A DNA stretch of 64,000 nt from Burkholderia sp. BCC0322 (GTDB lineage Bacteria > Pseudomonadota > Gammaproteobacteria > Burkholderiales > Burkholderiaceae). The stretch covers positions 62,001 to 126,000 of the forward strand of contig NZ_CADFDU010000016.1 of the NCBI RefSeq assembly GCF_902833045.1, read 5' to 3'. This document shows positions 57,327 to 64,000 of the stretch, piece after piece. The position numbers were made by a program, and so were the translations under genes. Within the stretch, counting starts at the first letter, position 1; each line of letters begins with the position of its first letter. The notes under the pieces are model-generated. The model ran no database searches. It was not told where the DNA came from and saw only the letters and a program-made list of their open reading frames with translations.

Positions 57327-57686
57327 TTACTTCTTGAACACCAGATCGGTTTCTTTCAGCGACTCGATGTAGGCCGCGATGTCCTTCATGTCGCTGACCG
57401 ACAGGCTCTGCACCTGTGCCTGCATGATCGCGTTGTTGCGACCGATCAGCGGATTCGTCAGGCCCATCTGGTACTGGCGCATCGCCCACACGAGGTAGTC
57501 GGCATGCTGGCCGGCGAGGCGCGGATATTCGGCGTTGATCGGCTTGTTCATCTGCGCGCCGTGGCAGGCGGCGCAGTTGTGCGATTCGACCAGTTCCTTG
57601 CCCTTCGTGATGTCCGCCGCGTGCGTGGTACCGATCGCGAGGCCGGCCGCCAGTGCAACCGCCGCCGTCTTGAATGCGTTGTTCAT
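57327..57686 (-). CDS. Small c-type cytochrome (class I)
   Basis: A 119-residue secreted protein: signal peptide MNNAFKTAAVALAAGLAIGT cleaved after THA, heme motif CAACH with axial Met likely in QMGLTNPLIG, and an end SDMKDIAAYIESLKETDLVF. It is one heme domain of the c553/c4 type, working in periplasmic electron transfer. It follows the other cytochrome gene by 39 bases, so the two are probably made together and may form a di-heme pair. Confidence 0.92.
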   Translation of the reverse strand: MNNAFKTAAVALAAGLAIGTTHAADITKGKELVESHNCAACHGAQMNKPINAEYPRLAGQHADYLVWAMRQYQMGLTNPLIGRNNAIMQAQVQSLSVSDMKDIAAYIESLKETDLVFKK

Positions 57687-57725
57687 GAATGCTCCTGTCC
57701 CGCCGGAGAGATCGGCGGCGCGCGC

Positions 57726-58085
57726 TTACTTGTAGGGGTTGTCCTTCGAGTCGGCCTTCTGGGCGGCGTAGTACGCCGCCAGATCCGCGATGTCCTGGTC
57801 CGTCAGCGAACCGGCAATCGCATTCATCGACGGGAAGTGACGATCCTTCTTGCGGTAGGCCTTCAGCGCGTTCTCGAGATATTGCTGGTTCTGGCCGCCG
57901 AGGACAGGCACCCGGTAGACCTCCGGGTACGCCGCGCGGTAGTCCTGGATGCCGTGGCAACCGATGCACATGGCGACCTTGCTCGCCCCGTCCTTCGGGT
58001 TGCCGACCACACCGGCCGCCTGCGCGCTGCCCGCGAGCGCCACGAGCGCTGCGACAACGACGTGTTTGCCGACGAATTTGTTCAT
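57726..58085 (-). CDS. Small c-type cytochrome (class I), upstream partner
   Basis: A 119-residue secreted protein starting MNKFVGKHVVVAALVALAGS with cleavage after AQA. Heme motif CIGCH in SKVAMCIGCHGIQDYRAAYP, and an end SLTDQDIADLAAYYAAQKAD. The C-terminal YKDN-like positive end (SKDNPYK) is typical of small periplasmic carriers. It is first in a two-gene unit with the cytochrome at 57327-57686. A TACAAT at 58187-58192 (minus strand) is the likely -10 box. Confidence 0.92.
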   Translation of the reverse strand: MNKFVGKHVVVAALVALAGSAQAAGVVGNPKDGASKVAMCIGCHGIQDYRAAYPEVYRVPVLGGQNQQYLENALKAYRKKDRHFPSMNAIAGSLTDQDIADLAAYYAAQKADSKDNPYK

Positions 58086-58331
58086 AGCTCTTGTAACCTA
58101 GCTTGAGGGGAAACTGGCGCCGAAGCGGCAACGGCCCGCGCCGTTTTGCTTATCGGATCGCCACGCAGGCCAAAAAAAACGGCCAGATTGTACCGCGTCG
58201 GCGGGGAACGCGTCCATAAGGCGCCCCGGTTCGCCCCGCCACCGTCCCGCAACGATACGCGGGCACGGCCCAACCGGACAGCCCTTCTGACTTATACTGG
58301 GTTTTTTTCCCCGATTGAGAAGAGCGCCGCC
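58086..58331. promoter_or_regulatory. Divergent control region cytochromes / moxR
   Basis: 246 bases. Leftward -10 box TACAAT (58187-58192) and rightward -10 box TATACT (58293-58298). The latter is followed by GGGTTTTTTTCCCC, a T-run in the moxR leader. No -35 boxes are convincing. Confidence 0.5.
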
Positions 58332-59174
58332 ATGCGTTTCGAAGGGTCCTCGCACTACGTCGCCACCGACGATCTGAAGCTCGCGGTCAATGCCGCGCTG
58401 ACGCTGCAACGCCCGCTGCTGATCAAGGGCGAGCCCGGCACCGGCAAGACCATGCTCGCCGAGGAAGTGGCCGCCGCGCTCGACATGCCGCTGCTGCAGT
58501 GGCACATCAAGTCGACCACGAAGGCGCAGCAGGGCCTGTACGAATACGACGCCGTGTCGCGGCTGCGCGATTCGCAGCTCGGCGACGAGCGCGTGAAGGA
58601 CATCTCGAACTACATCGTCAAGGGCGTGCTGTGGCAGGCGTTCGATGCCGAGCACCCGAGCGTGCTGCTGATCGACGAGATCGACAAGGCCGACATCGAA
58701 TTCCCGAACGACCTGCTGCGCGAGCTCGACCGGATGGAATTCCACGTGTACGAAACACGGGAAACGGTCCGCGCGAAGCATCGCCCGCTCGTCATCATCA
58801 CGTCGAACAACGAAAAAGAGCTGCCCGACGCATTCCTGCGGCGCTGCTTCTTCCACTACATCCAGTTTCCCGATCCGGCGACGATGCAGAAGATCGTCGC
58901 GGTCCATTTCCCGGACATCCGCGAGGAGCTGCTGCGCGCGGCCCTCGAGAGTTTCTTCGAATTGCGCGGCGTGTCGGGCCTGAAGAAGAAGCCGTCGACG
59001 TCCGAGCTGCTCGACTGGCTGAAGCTGCTGCTCGCCGAGAACATCCCGGCCGACCAGTTACGCGGCGCGGATGCGAAGCAGATCGTGCCGCCGCTCGCGG
59101 GCGCGCTGCTGAAGAACGAGCAGGACCTGAGCCTGCTCGAACGGCTCGTCTACATGAACCGGCACAACCGGTAA
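58332..59174 (+). CDS. MoxR-family AAA+ ATPase
   Basis: A 280-residue AAA+ protein. It has Walker A KGEPGTGKTMLAEEV at about residues 35-49, Walker B LLIDEIDKAD near 117, sensor TSNNEKELPDAF and an arginine-finger region LRRCFFHYIQFPDP. The lid domain follows with SELLDWLKLLL. MoxR ATPases act as chaperones that insert cofactors or metals into enzymes with a VWA-domain partner. The partner gene follows 27 bases later. Confidence 0.94.
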   Translation: MRFEGSSHYVATDDLKLAVNAALTLQRPLLIKGEPGTGKTMLAEEVAAALDMPLLQWHIKSTTKAQQGLYEYDAVSRLRDSQLGDERVKDISNYIVKGVLWQAFDAEHPSVLLIDEIDKADIEFPNDLLRELDRMEFHVYETRETVRAKHRPLVIITSNNEKELPDAFLRRCFFHYIQFPDPATMQKIVAVHFPDIREELLRAALESFFELRGVSGLKKKPSTSELLDWLKLLLAENIPADQLRGADAKQIVPPLAGALLKNEQDLSLLERLVYMNRHNR

Positions 59175-59201
59175 TCCTCTCCCACCCGCGAAGGCCCGGC
59201 C

Positions 59202-60377
59202 ATGCTGCTCAATTTCTTCTACGCGCTGCGCGCAGCCAAGCTGCCCGTCTCGGTGAAGGAATACCTGACGCTGCTCGAATCGCTGAAGGCCGGGCTGATC
59301 TCGCCGTCGATCGACGCGTTCTACTTCCTCGCGCGGATGACGCTCGTCAAGGACGAGCAGTACTTCGACAAGTTCGACCAGGCGTTCGGCGCGTATTTCC
59401 ACGGCGTGTCCGCACTGCCGTCCGAAGCATTCGACATTCCGCTCGACTGGCTCGAGAAGCGCCTCGAGCGCGAGCTGTCGCCGGAGGAGAAGGCGCAGAT
59501 CGACGCGATGGGCGGGCTCGACAAGCTGATGGAGCGCTTGAAGGAACTGCTCGACGAGCAGAAGGAGCGCCACGAAGGCGGCAACAAGTGGATCGGCACC
59601 GGCGGCACGTCGCCGTTCGGGCACGGCGGCTACAACCCGGAAGGCGTACGCATCGGCGGCCCGTCGAACGGCAACCGCACCGCGGTGAAGGTGTGGGAAG
59701 CACGCGCGTATCGCGACTACGACGATTCCGTCGAGATCGGCACGCGCAACATCAAGGTCGCCCTGCGGCGGCTGCGACGCTTCGCGCGCGAAGGCGCCGC
59801 CGAGGAGCTCGACCTGCCCGGCACGATCCGCAGCACCGCCGCGAACGCGGGCTGGCTCGACCTGCGAATGGTGCCCGAGCGCCACAACAACGTGAAAGTG
59901 CTGATGCTGCTCGACGTCGGCGGCTCGATGGACGATCACATCAAGCGCACCGAAGAGCTGTTCTCGGCCGCGAAGGCCGAATTCAAGCACCTGGAGTTCT
60001 TCTACTTCCACAACTGCGTGTACGACCACCTGTGGAAGAACAACCGCCGCCGCCACTCGGAACGCACCGCGACGTGGGACGTGCTGCACAAGTTCACGCC
60101 CGACTACAAGCTGATCTTCGTCGGCGATGCAACGATGAGCCCGTACGAAGTGCTGCAGCCCGGCGGCTCGGTCGAGTACAACAACCCGGAAGCCGGCGCC
60201 GTGTGGCTGCGTCGCCTCGCCGACCAGTTCCCCCACCATGCGTGGCTGAACCCGGAGCCCGAGCGGCTATGGGAATACCGGCAGTCGGTCGCGGTGATCC
60301 GCGACCTGCTCGGCCATCGCATGTATCCGCTCACGCTCGCGGGTCTCGAAACCGCGATGCGCGCACTCAGCAAGTAA
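59202..60377 (+). CDS. VWA-domain protein, CoxE-like partner of MoxR
   Basis: A 391-residue protein. The N-terminal about 200 residues are helical and charged (ALSPEEKAQ-type; LMERLKELLDEQKERHEGGN). The VWA domain lies at about 215-385: the metal-site motif is LMLLDVGGSMDDHIKR, where the usual DxSxS has Gly in place of the first Ser, then FVGDATMSPYE and WLNPEPERLWEYRQSV. CoxE-like proteins work with a MoxR ATPase in enzyme maturation. The target is unknown; the facing cytochrome genes are the nearest candidates by position only. Confidence 0.9.
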   Translation: MLLNFFYALRAAKLPVSVKEYLTLLESLKAGLISPSIDAFYFLARMTLVKDEQYFDKFDQAFGAYFHGVSALPSEAFDIPLDWLEKRLERELSPEEKAQIDAMGGLDKLMERLKELLDEQKERHEGGNKWIGTGGTSPFGHGGYNPEGVRIGGPSNGNRTAVKVWEARAYRDYDDSVEIGTRNIKVALRRLRRFAREGAAEELDLPGTIRSTAANAGWLDLRMVPERHNNVKVLMLLDVGGSMDDHIKRTEELFSAAKAEFKHLEFFYFHNCVYDHLWKNNRRRHSERTATWDVLHKFTPDYKLIFVGDATMSPYEVLQPGGSVEYNNPEAGAVWLRRLADQFPHHAWLNPEPERLWEYRQSVAVIRDLLGHRMYPLTLAGLETAMRALSK

Positions 60378-60426
60378 CCCCCCCAAGACTCGAAGGCCGC
60401 GCCCGAGCGGCTCCCCCGGAGATAGC

Positions 60427-61638
60427 ATGAACCCCTCCCCCACCGCGAGCGTCAGCCGCGCCGGCGGCCGCCGCTTTTTCGCCGATACTTCCGTCTCGGC
60501 GCTCGTCGCCGGCTTCGTCGCGATGATGACGGGCTACACGAGCTCGCTCGTGCTGATGTTCCAGGCCGGCCGCGCCGCCCACCTCACCGATGCGCAGATC
60601 TCGTCGTGGATCTGGGCGCTGTCGATCGGCATGGCGCTGACGACGATCGGCCTGTCGCTGCGCTTTCGCGCGCCCGTCGTCGTCGCGTGGTCGACGCCCG
60701 GCGCCGCGCTGCTGATCTCGTCGCTGCCGGGCATGCCCTATCCCGAGGCGATCGGTGCGTTCGTCGTCTGCGCGGTGCTGCTGACGGCCGTCGGCGTGAG
60801 CGGCCTGTTCGACACGCTGATGCGCAAGATTCCGGCCGGCATCGCCGCCGCGCTGCTCGCGGGCATCCTGTTCGAGATCGGCATCGAGATCTTCCGCGCC
60901 GCGCAGTTCCAGACGGCGCTCGTGCTCGCGATGTTCTTCACGTACCTGATCGTCAAGCGGCTCGCGCCGCGCTATGCGATTCCGACGACGCTGATCGTCG
61001 GCACGGCGGTCGCCGGCGGGCTCGGCCTGCTCGACTTCAGCGGCTTTCACATCGCGTTCGCGAAACCCGTGTTCACGATGCCCGCGTTCTCGATCGCGTC
61101 GATCGTCAGCATCGGCATTCCGCTGTTCGTCGTCGCGATGGCGTCGCAGAACGTGCCGGGCATCGCGGTGCTGCGCGCGGACGGCTATCAGACCCCGTCG
61201 TCGCCGCTGATCGCGACCACCGGCCTCGCGTCGCTGCTGCTCGCGCCGTTCGGCTCGCACGGCGTCAACCTCGCTGCGATCACGGCCGCGATCTGCACGG
61301 GCCCGGAAGCGCACGAGGATCGCGCGAAGCGCTACACGGCCGCCGTGTGGTGCGGCACGTTCTACCTGATCGCGGGGATCTTCGGCGCGACGATCGCCGC
61401 GCTGTTCGCGGCGCTGCCGAAGGCGCTCGTCGTCTCGGTCGCCGCGCTCGCGCTGTTCGGCTCGATCATGAGCGGCCTCGCGAACGCGATGCAGAACGTG
61501 AAGCAGCGCGAAGCCGCGCTCGTCACGTTCATGGTCACCGCGTCGGGCCTCACGCTGCTGTCGATCGGCTCGGCATTCTGGGGGCTCGTCGCGGGGATCG
61601 TCACGCAGGTGATCCTGAACGCGCGCCGCCCCGCGTGA
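60427..61638 (+). CDS. benE: Benzoate/H+ symporter, BenE family
   Basis: A 403-residue polytopic protein with about eleven to twelve helices. Family features are SSLVLMFQAGRAAHL, VVAWSTPGAALLISSLPGM, AMASQNVPGIAVLRADGYQT and FGSHGVNLAAITAAICTGPE. BenE proteins take up benzoate; no benABCD catabolic genes are in the window, so the substrate may differ. GGAG precedes the ATG. It lies 49 bases after the VWA gene, perhaps in the same transcript. Confidence 0.92.
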   Translation: MNPSPTASVSRAGGRRFFADTSVSALVAGFVAMMTGYTSSLVLMFQAGRAAHLTDAQISSWIWALSIGMALTTIGLSLRFRAPVVVAWSTPGAALLISSLPGMPYPEAIGAFVVCAVLLTAVGVSGLFDTLMRKIPAGIAAALLAGILFEIGIEIFRAAQFQTALVLAMFFTYLIVKRLAPRYAIPTTLIVGTAVAGGLGLLDFSGFHIAFAKPVFTMPAFSIASIVSIGIPLFVVAMASQNVPGIAVLRADGYQTPSSPLIATTGLASLLLAPFGSHGVNLAAITAAICTGPEAHEDRAKRYTAAVWCGTFYLIAGIFGATIAALFAALPKALVVSVAALALFGSIMSGLANAMQNVKQREAALVTFMVTASGLTLLSIGSAFWGLVAGIVTQVILNARRPA

Positions 61639-61703
61639 CGCGGCACGGCGCCCGCCGCTGCGGCCATCGGACACGCCAGAACGTGCCCGACACGAATCGG
61701 GCC

Positions 61704-61709
61704 TAGAAT
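61704..61709 (+). promoter_or_regulatory. tal -10 box behind a small hairpin
   Basis: TAGAAT about 98 bases before the tal ATG, directly after a GCCCGA/TCGGGC hairpin (61685-61702) that may end the benE transcript. Confidence 0.45.
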
Positions 61710-61806
61710 AGCGGATCGAAGGCGGTGCCCGGCGCCGCCTCGCTTCGCCGCCGCGTTCGCGCGGCCCGTGAGAACCCGGCGCGTTGCGCCCTTCTTCCGA
61801 ATCGCC

Positions 61807-62760
61807 ATGACTACCGCACTCGACCAGCTGAAGCAGTACACGACCGTCGTCGCCGACACGGGCGATTTCCAGCAGCTTGCGCAATACCAGCCGCGCGACG
61901 CGACCACGAACCCGTCGCTGATCCTGAAGGCCGTCCAGAAGGATGCGTACAAGCCGATCCTCGAGAAAACCGTCCGCGATCATCGCAACGAAAGCACCGA
62001 TTTCATCATCGACCGCCTGCTGATCGCATTCGGCACCGAGATCCTGAAGCTGATCCCGGGCCGCGTGTCGACCGAGGTCGACGCGCGCCTGTCGTTCGAC
62101 ACGCAGCGCTCGATCGACAAGGGCCGCGAGCTCATCAAGCTGTACGAAGCAGCCGGCATCGGCCGCGAGCGCATCCTGATCAAGCTCGCGTCGACGTGGG
62201 AAGGCATCCGCGCGGCCGAAGTGCTGCAGAAGGAAGGGATCAAGTGCAACATGACCCTGCTTTTCTCGCTCGTGCAGGCCGCCGCGTGTGCGGAAGCCGG
62301 CGCGCAGCTGATCTCGCCGTTCGTCGGCCGCATCTACGACTGGTACAAGAAGCAGGCCGGCGCGGAGTGGAATGAAGAGAAGGACGGTGGTGCGAACGAT
62401 CCGGGCGTGCAGTCGGTACGCCGCATCTACACGTACTACAAGACGTTCGGCTACAAGACCGAAGTGATGGGCGCGAGCTTTCGCACGACCAGCCAGATCA
62501 CCGAACTCGCCGGCTGCGACCTGCTGACGATCAGTCCCGATTTGCTGCAGAAGCTGCAGGACAGCAACGAGACCGTCACGCGCAAGCTGTCGCCGGAAGC
62601 GCTGCAGGACAAGCCCGCCGCGCGCGTCGAGATCGACGAGGCCGCGTTCCGCTTCCAGCTGAACGACGACGCGATGGCGACCGAAAAGCTCGCCGAAGGC
62701 ATCCGCGTATTCGCCGCCGATGCGGTGAAGCTCGAGAAGCTGATCGACTCGCTGCGCTGA
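61807..62760 (+). CDS. tal: Transaldolase
   Basis: A 317-residue transaldolase of normal length starting [20 protein letters not shown]. The Schiff-base Lys is residue 126 in [17 protein letters not shown]. Other motifs are [30 protein letters not shown] and [20 protein letters not shown]. It moves a dihydroxyacetone unit between sedoheptulose-7-P and glyceraldehyde-3-P in the pentose phosphate pathway. It has its own promoter and terminator. Confidence 0.97.
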   Translation: MTTALDQLKQYTTVVADTGDFQQLAQYQPRDATTNPSLILKAVQKDAYKPILEKTVRDHRNESTDFIIDRLLIAFGTEILKLIPGRVSTEVDARLSFDTQRSIDKGRELIKLYEAAGIGRERILIKLASTWEGIRAAEVLQKEGIKCNMTLLFSLVQAAACAEAGAQLISPFVGRIYDWYKKQAGAEWNEEKDGGANDPGVQSVRRIYTYYKTFGYKTEVMGASFRTTSQITELAGCDLLTISPDLLQKLQDSNETVTRKLSPEALQDKPAARVEIDEAAFRFQLNDDAMATEKLAEGIRVFAADAVKLEKLIDSLR

Positions 62761-62823
62761 GCCGCGACACGCGTCAGCGGCTGTCAGCAACACTGGCAAC
62801 AGCCGTCAGCACGCACCCCGCAT

Positions 62824-62856
62824 ACGGCCGCGAACGTCATGTTCGCGGCCGTTTTT
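62824..62856 (+). terminator. tal terminator
   Basis: A 12-bp perfect stem ACGGCCGCGAAC (62824-62835) with its complement (62841-62852), loop GTCAT, followed by a T-run. A textbook intrinsic terminator 64 bases after the stop. Confidence 0.9.
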
Positions 62857-63004
62857 ATTTTTCATTCCATCGTCAAGCGCGCGCACTACAATCCACGTCA
62901 CGGGTGCGTCGGCCGCCTCCCGAGGCCCCCTTTCCCAGTCAGTCTCGCACGACGCCGAACCCGCGCGGATGCGCAGGACGGCTCCCCCACTACAGGAGAC
63001 AACG
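62857..63004 (+). promoter_or_regulatory. VOC-gene leader with -10 box
   Basis: TACAAT at 62887-62892 is the likely -10 box, giving a leader of about 105 bases. ACAGGAGAC precedes the ATG at 63005. No other gene is present. Confidence 0.5.
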
Positions 63005-63460
63005 ATGCAAGTCCAACCGTACCTGACGTTCTACGGTCGCGCCGACGAAGCCCTTCAGTTCTACGAAAAGGCACTCGGTGCGAAGACGATGTTCAAGATG
63101 CACTTCAAGGACGCGCCGCCGAATCCCGACTACCCGATGAAGCCGGAGATGGCCGACAAGGTGATGCACGCAAGCTTCACGATCGGCGACTCGATGATCA
63201 TGTGCTCGGACGGCGACTGCAGTCAGCCCGGCGGCGGCACGCATGCCGGTTATTCGCTGTCGCTGAACCCGGCGACGGTCGAGGAAGGCCAGAAGCTGTT
63301 CAATGCACTCGCCGACGGTGGCGAAGTGACGATGCCGTTCGGCAAGACGTTCTGGGCGCTCGGCTTCGGGATGGCGAAGGATCGTTTCGGCGTGCACTGG
63401 ATGGTCAACGTCGAGGACCTGTCGCAGCGCGAGGACCTCGCGCAACGCGCGGGCCAGTAA
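63005..63460 (+). CDS. VOC family protein (PhnB-like)
   Basis: A 151-residue protein beginning MQVQPYLTFYGRADEALQFY, the PhnB-type VOC opening. It has VMHASFTIGDSMIMCSDGDC, a conserved metal-side segment, then GGGTHAGYSLSLNP and MPFGKTFWALGFGMAKDRFG with the terminal W/H-containing HWMVN. PhnB-like proteins share the glyoxalase/bleomycin-resistance fold but have no confirmed reaction. GGAG precedes the ATG. Confidence 0.9.
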   Translation: MQVQPYLTFYGRADEALQFYEKALGAKTMFKMHFKDAPPNPDYPMKPEMADKVMHASFTIGDSMIMCSDGDCSQPGGGTHAGYSLSLNPATVEEGQKLFNALADGGEVTMPFGKTFWALGFGMAKDRFGVHWMVNVEDLSQREDLAQRAGQ

Positions 63461-63515
63461 CGCACGCGTCAGCCGCCCGGACCGCCGCGCAGCCGCGGCG
63501 ATCCGGGCGGGACCG

Positions 63516-63758
63516 TTACTTGCGCAGCACCTCCACCAGCGCCTGCTCGAGCGTGTCGTTCGGGCGGCACGCGACGCGCGCGCCCTTCTGCTTGCCGGCC
63601 GCATGGAACTGCGCAACCGCCGCCCACACTTCGTCGTACTTGCGATCGCCGATCACGATGCGCGATGCGGCGCCACCCTTTGACGCGCTGGACGCGCCGG
63701 ACGCATCGTCGGCCGCGAAACGAGCACACGGCCACACGCGGCGTTCGCGGCGCACCAT
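63516..63758 (-). CDS. Hypothetical 80-residue protein
   Basis: The frame begins MVRRERRVWPCARFAADDAS, passes a Ser/Ala/Gly stretch, and ends with a compact helical region (YDEVWAAVAQFHAAGKQKGA, then NDTLEQALVEVLRK) that looks like real coding sequence. I do not recognise a family. The ATG lies 3 bases beyond the stem-loop of the upstream gene's terminator and has no ribosome binding site, so the start is doubtful and the true gene may begin further in. Confidence 0.5.
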   Translation of the reverse strand: MVRRERRVWPCARFAADDASGASSASKGGAASRIVIGDRKYDEVWAAVAQFHAAGKQKGARVACRPNDTLEQALVEVLRK

Positions 63759-63760
63759 GC

Positions 63761-63789
63761 AAAACGCCCGCGATTTGCATCGCGGGCGT
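63761..63789 (-). terminator. Terminator of the sodium:solute symporter gene
   Basis: On the minus strand an 11-bp perfect stem ACGCCCGCGAT (arms 63779-63789 and 63764-63774) with loop GCAA is followed by TTTTGC, 32 bases after the symporter stop. Confidence 0.85.
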
Positions 63790-63820
63790 CGTGTCGAAAC
63801 TGCGACAGAAGACCGGGGAA

Positions 63821-64000
63821 TCAGCCCTCGACGACGTCGAGATAGTCCTCCGGCCGCGTGCGATCCTCAGCATGCGCCATGCCCATCACGCGCACCAGCA
63901 CGCTCACCACCACGGCCACCACCAGGTTCACGATCAGCGACCACACGGCTGCATAGCCGGGAATCGCGAGGCCGAACAGGTGGATCGTGAAGATCGATCC
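63821..64000 (-). CDS. Sodium:solute symporter family protein (C-terminal end, partial)
   Basis: Only the last 59 residues are present. They hold one last hydrophobic helix (AVWSLIVNLVVAVVVSVLVR) and a cytoplasmic tail AEDRTRPEDYLDVVEG. A C-terminal end of the form LFGLAIPGYAAVWSLIVNLV fits sodium:solute symporters (SSS; MctP/PutP-like), which import monocarboxylates, proline or similar solutes. The substrate cannot be told from this part. Confidence 0.65.
   Translation of the reverse strand, partial: GSIFTIHLFGLAIPGYAAVWSLIVNLVVAVVVSVLVRVMGMAHAEDRTRPEDYLDVVEG

Noticed and set aside
59930-59950. Loss of the first Ser in the VWA metal site as a sign of a dead domain
   Set aside because: This DVGGSM form may be normal for the CoxE-like subgroup; by itself it does not show loss of function, so it is only noted with the MoxR-VWA finding.

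Overview
The window is a stretch of ordinary core chromosome from a high-GC betaproteobacterium. Gene content, protein sequences and gene order point to Burkholderia, most likely the Burkholderia cepacia complex: kdp with kdpDE, an LPS-core block of msbA, glycosyltransferases and waaL, a very long Ala/Pro-rich FtsK, an intracellular PHB depolymerase, and a soluble RnfB/RsxB next to nth. I see no insertion sequence, prophage, CRISPR array, tRNA or rRNA. Genes are densely packed, and very long open frames antisense to real genes are a GC artefact.

Layout. 1-2.0 kb: a partial FtsX-type ABC permease, a DUF4126 membrane protein, a Gdx/SugE guanidinium exporter preceded by a clear guanidine-II (mini-ykkC) riboswitch, and a DUF333 secreted protein. 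2.1-10.7 kb: the high-affinity K+ pump operon on the minus strand, in the order small ORF - kdpF - kdpA - kdpB - kdpC - kdpD - kdpE. The first two genes are tiny and each overlaps its neighbour by ATGA. 10.8-13.2 kb: quinone reductase, methylglyoxal synthase and an SDR (minus). 13.4-21.7 kb (plus): upp, a YebC regulator, purD, then the hemF-nadD-rsfS-rlmH-maf-rng operon and a YggL protein. 22.0-25.3 kb: a double-PRC-barrel lipoprotein overlapping an MFS transporter, a half-size FUSC protein, and an RcnB-like protein.

25.4-33.1 kb is the LPS-core and O-antigen ligation block: msbA, two family-2 glycosyltransferases, waaL and two family-9 (heptosyltransferase-type) enzymes. 33.4-43.7 kb: dnaE, trhO, gluQRS, the RhlE helicase, an MliC-type lysozyme inhibitor, a small lipoprotein, purT and a META-domain lipoprotein. 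43.9-48.5 kb: FtsK. 48.6-53.6 kb: a beta-propeller lactonase divergent from a GH15 glucoamylase-like enzyme, then PhaZ. 53.7-57.2 kb: a TetR regulator, rsxB-nth, a decayed EamA fragment and DUF1841. 57.3-61.6 kb: two small cytochromes c divergent from a MoxR ATPase / VWA pair and BenE. 61.8-64.0 kb: transaldolase, a VOC protein, a small hypothetical ORF and the C-terminal end of a sodium:solute symporter.

I did not find a clearly new multi-gene system. The observations most worth checking are: the guanidine-II riboswitch; the conserved-looking 35-codon ORF ahead of kdpF; the MoxR-VWA pair facing two cytochromes; the lone soluble RsxB translationally coupled to nth; the histone-like tail on PhaZ with a pair of TGCAnTGCACCA sites upstream; promoter -10 boxes sitting inside GC-rich inverted repeats; and possible leaderless initiation of dnaE. 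Promoters and operators were read by eye and are the least certain calls.
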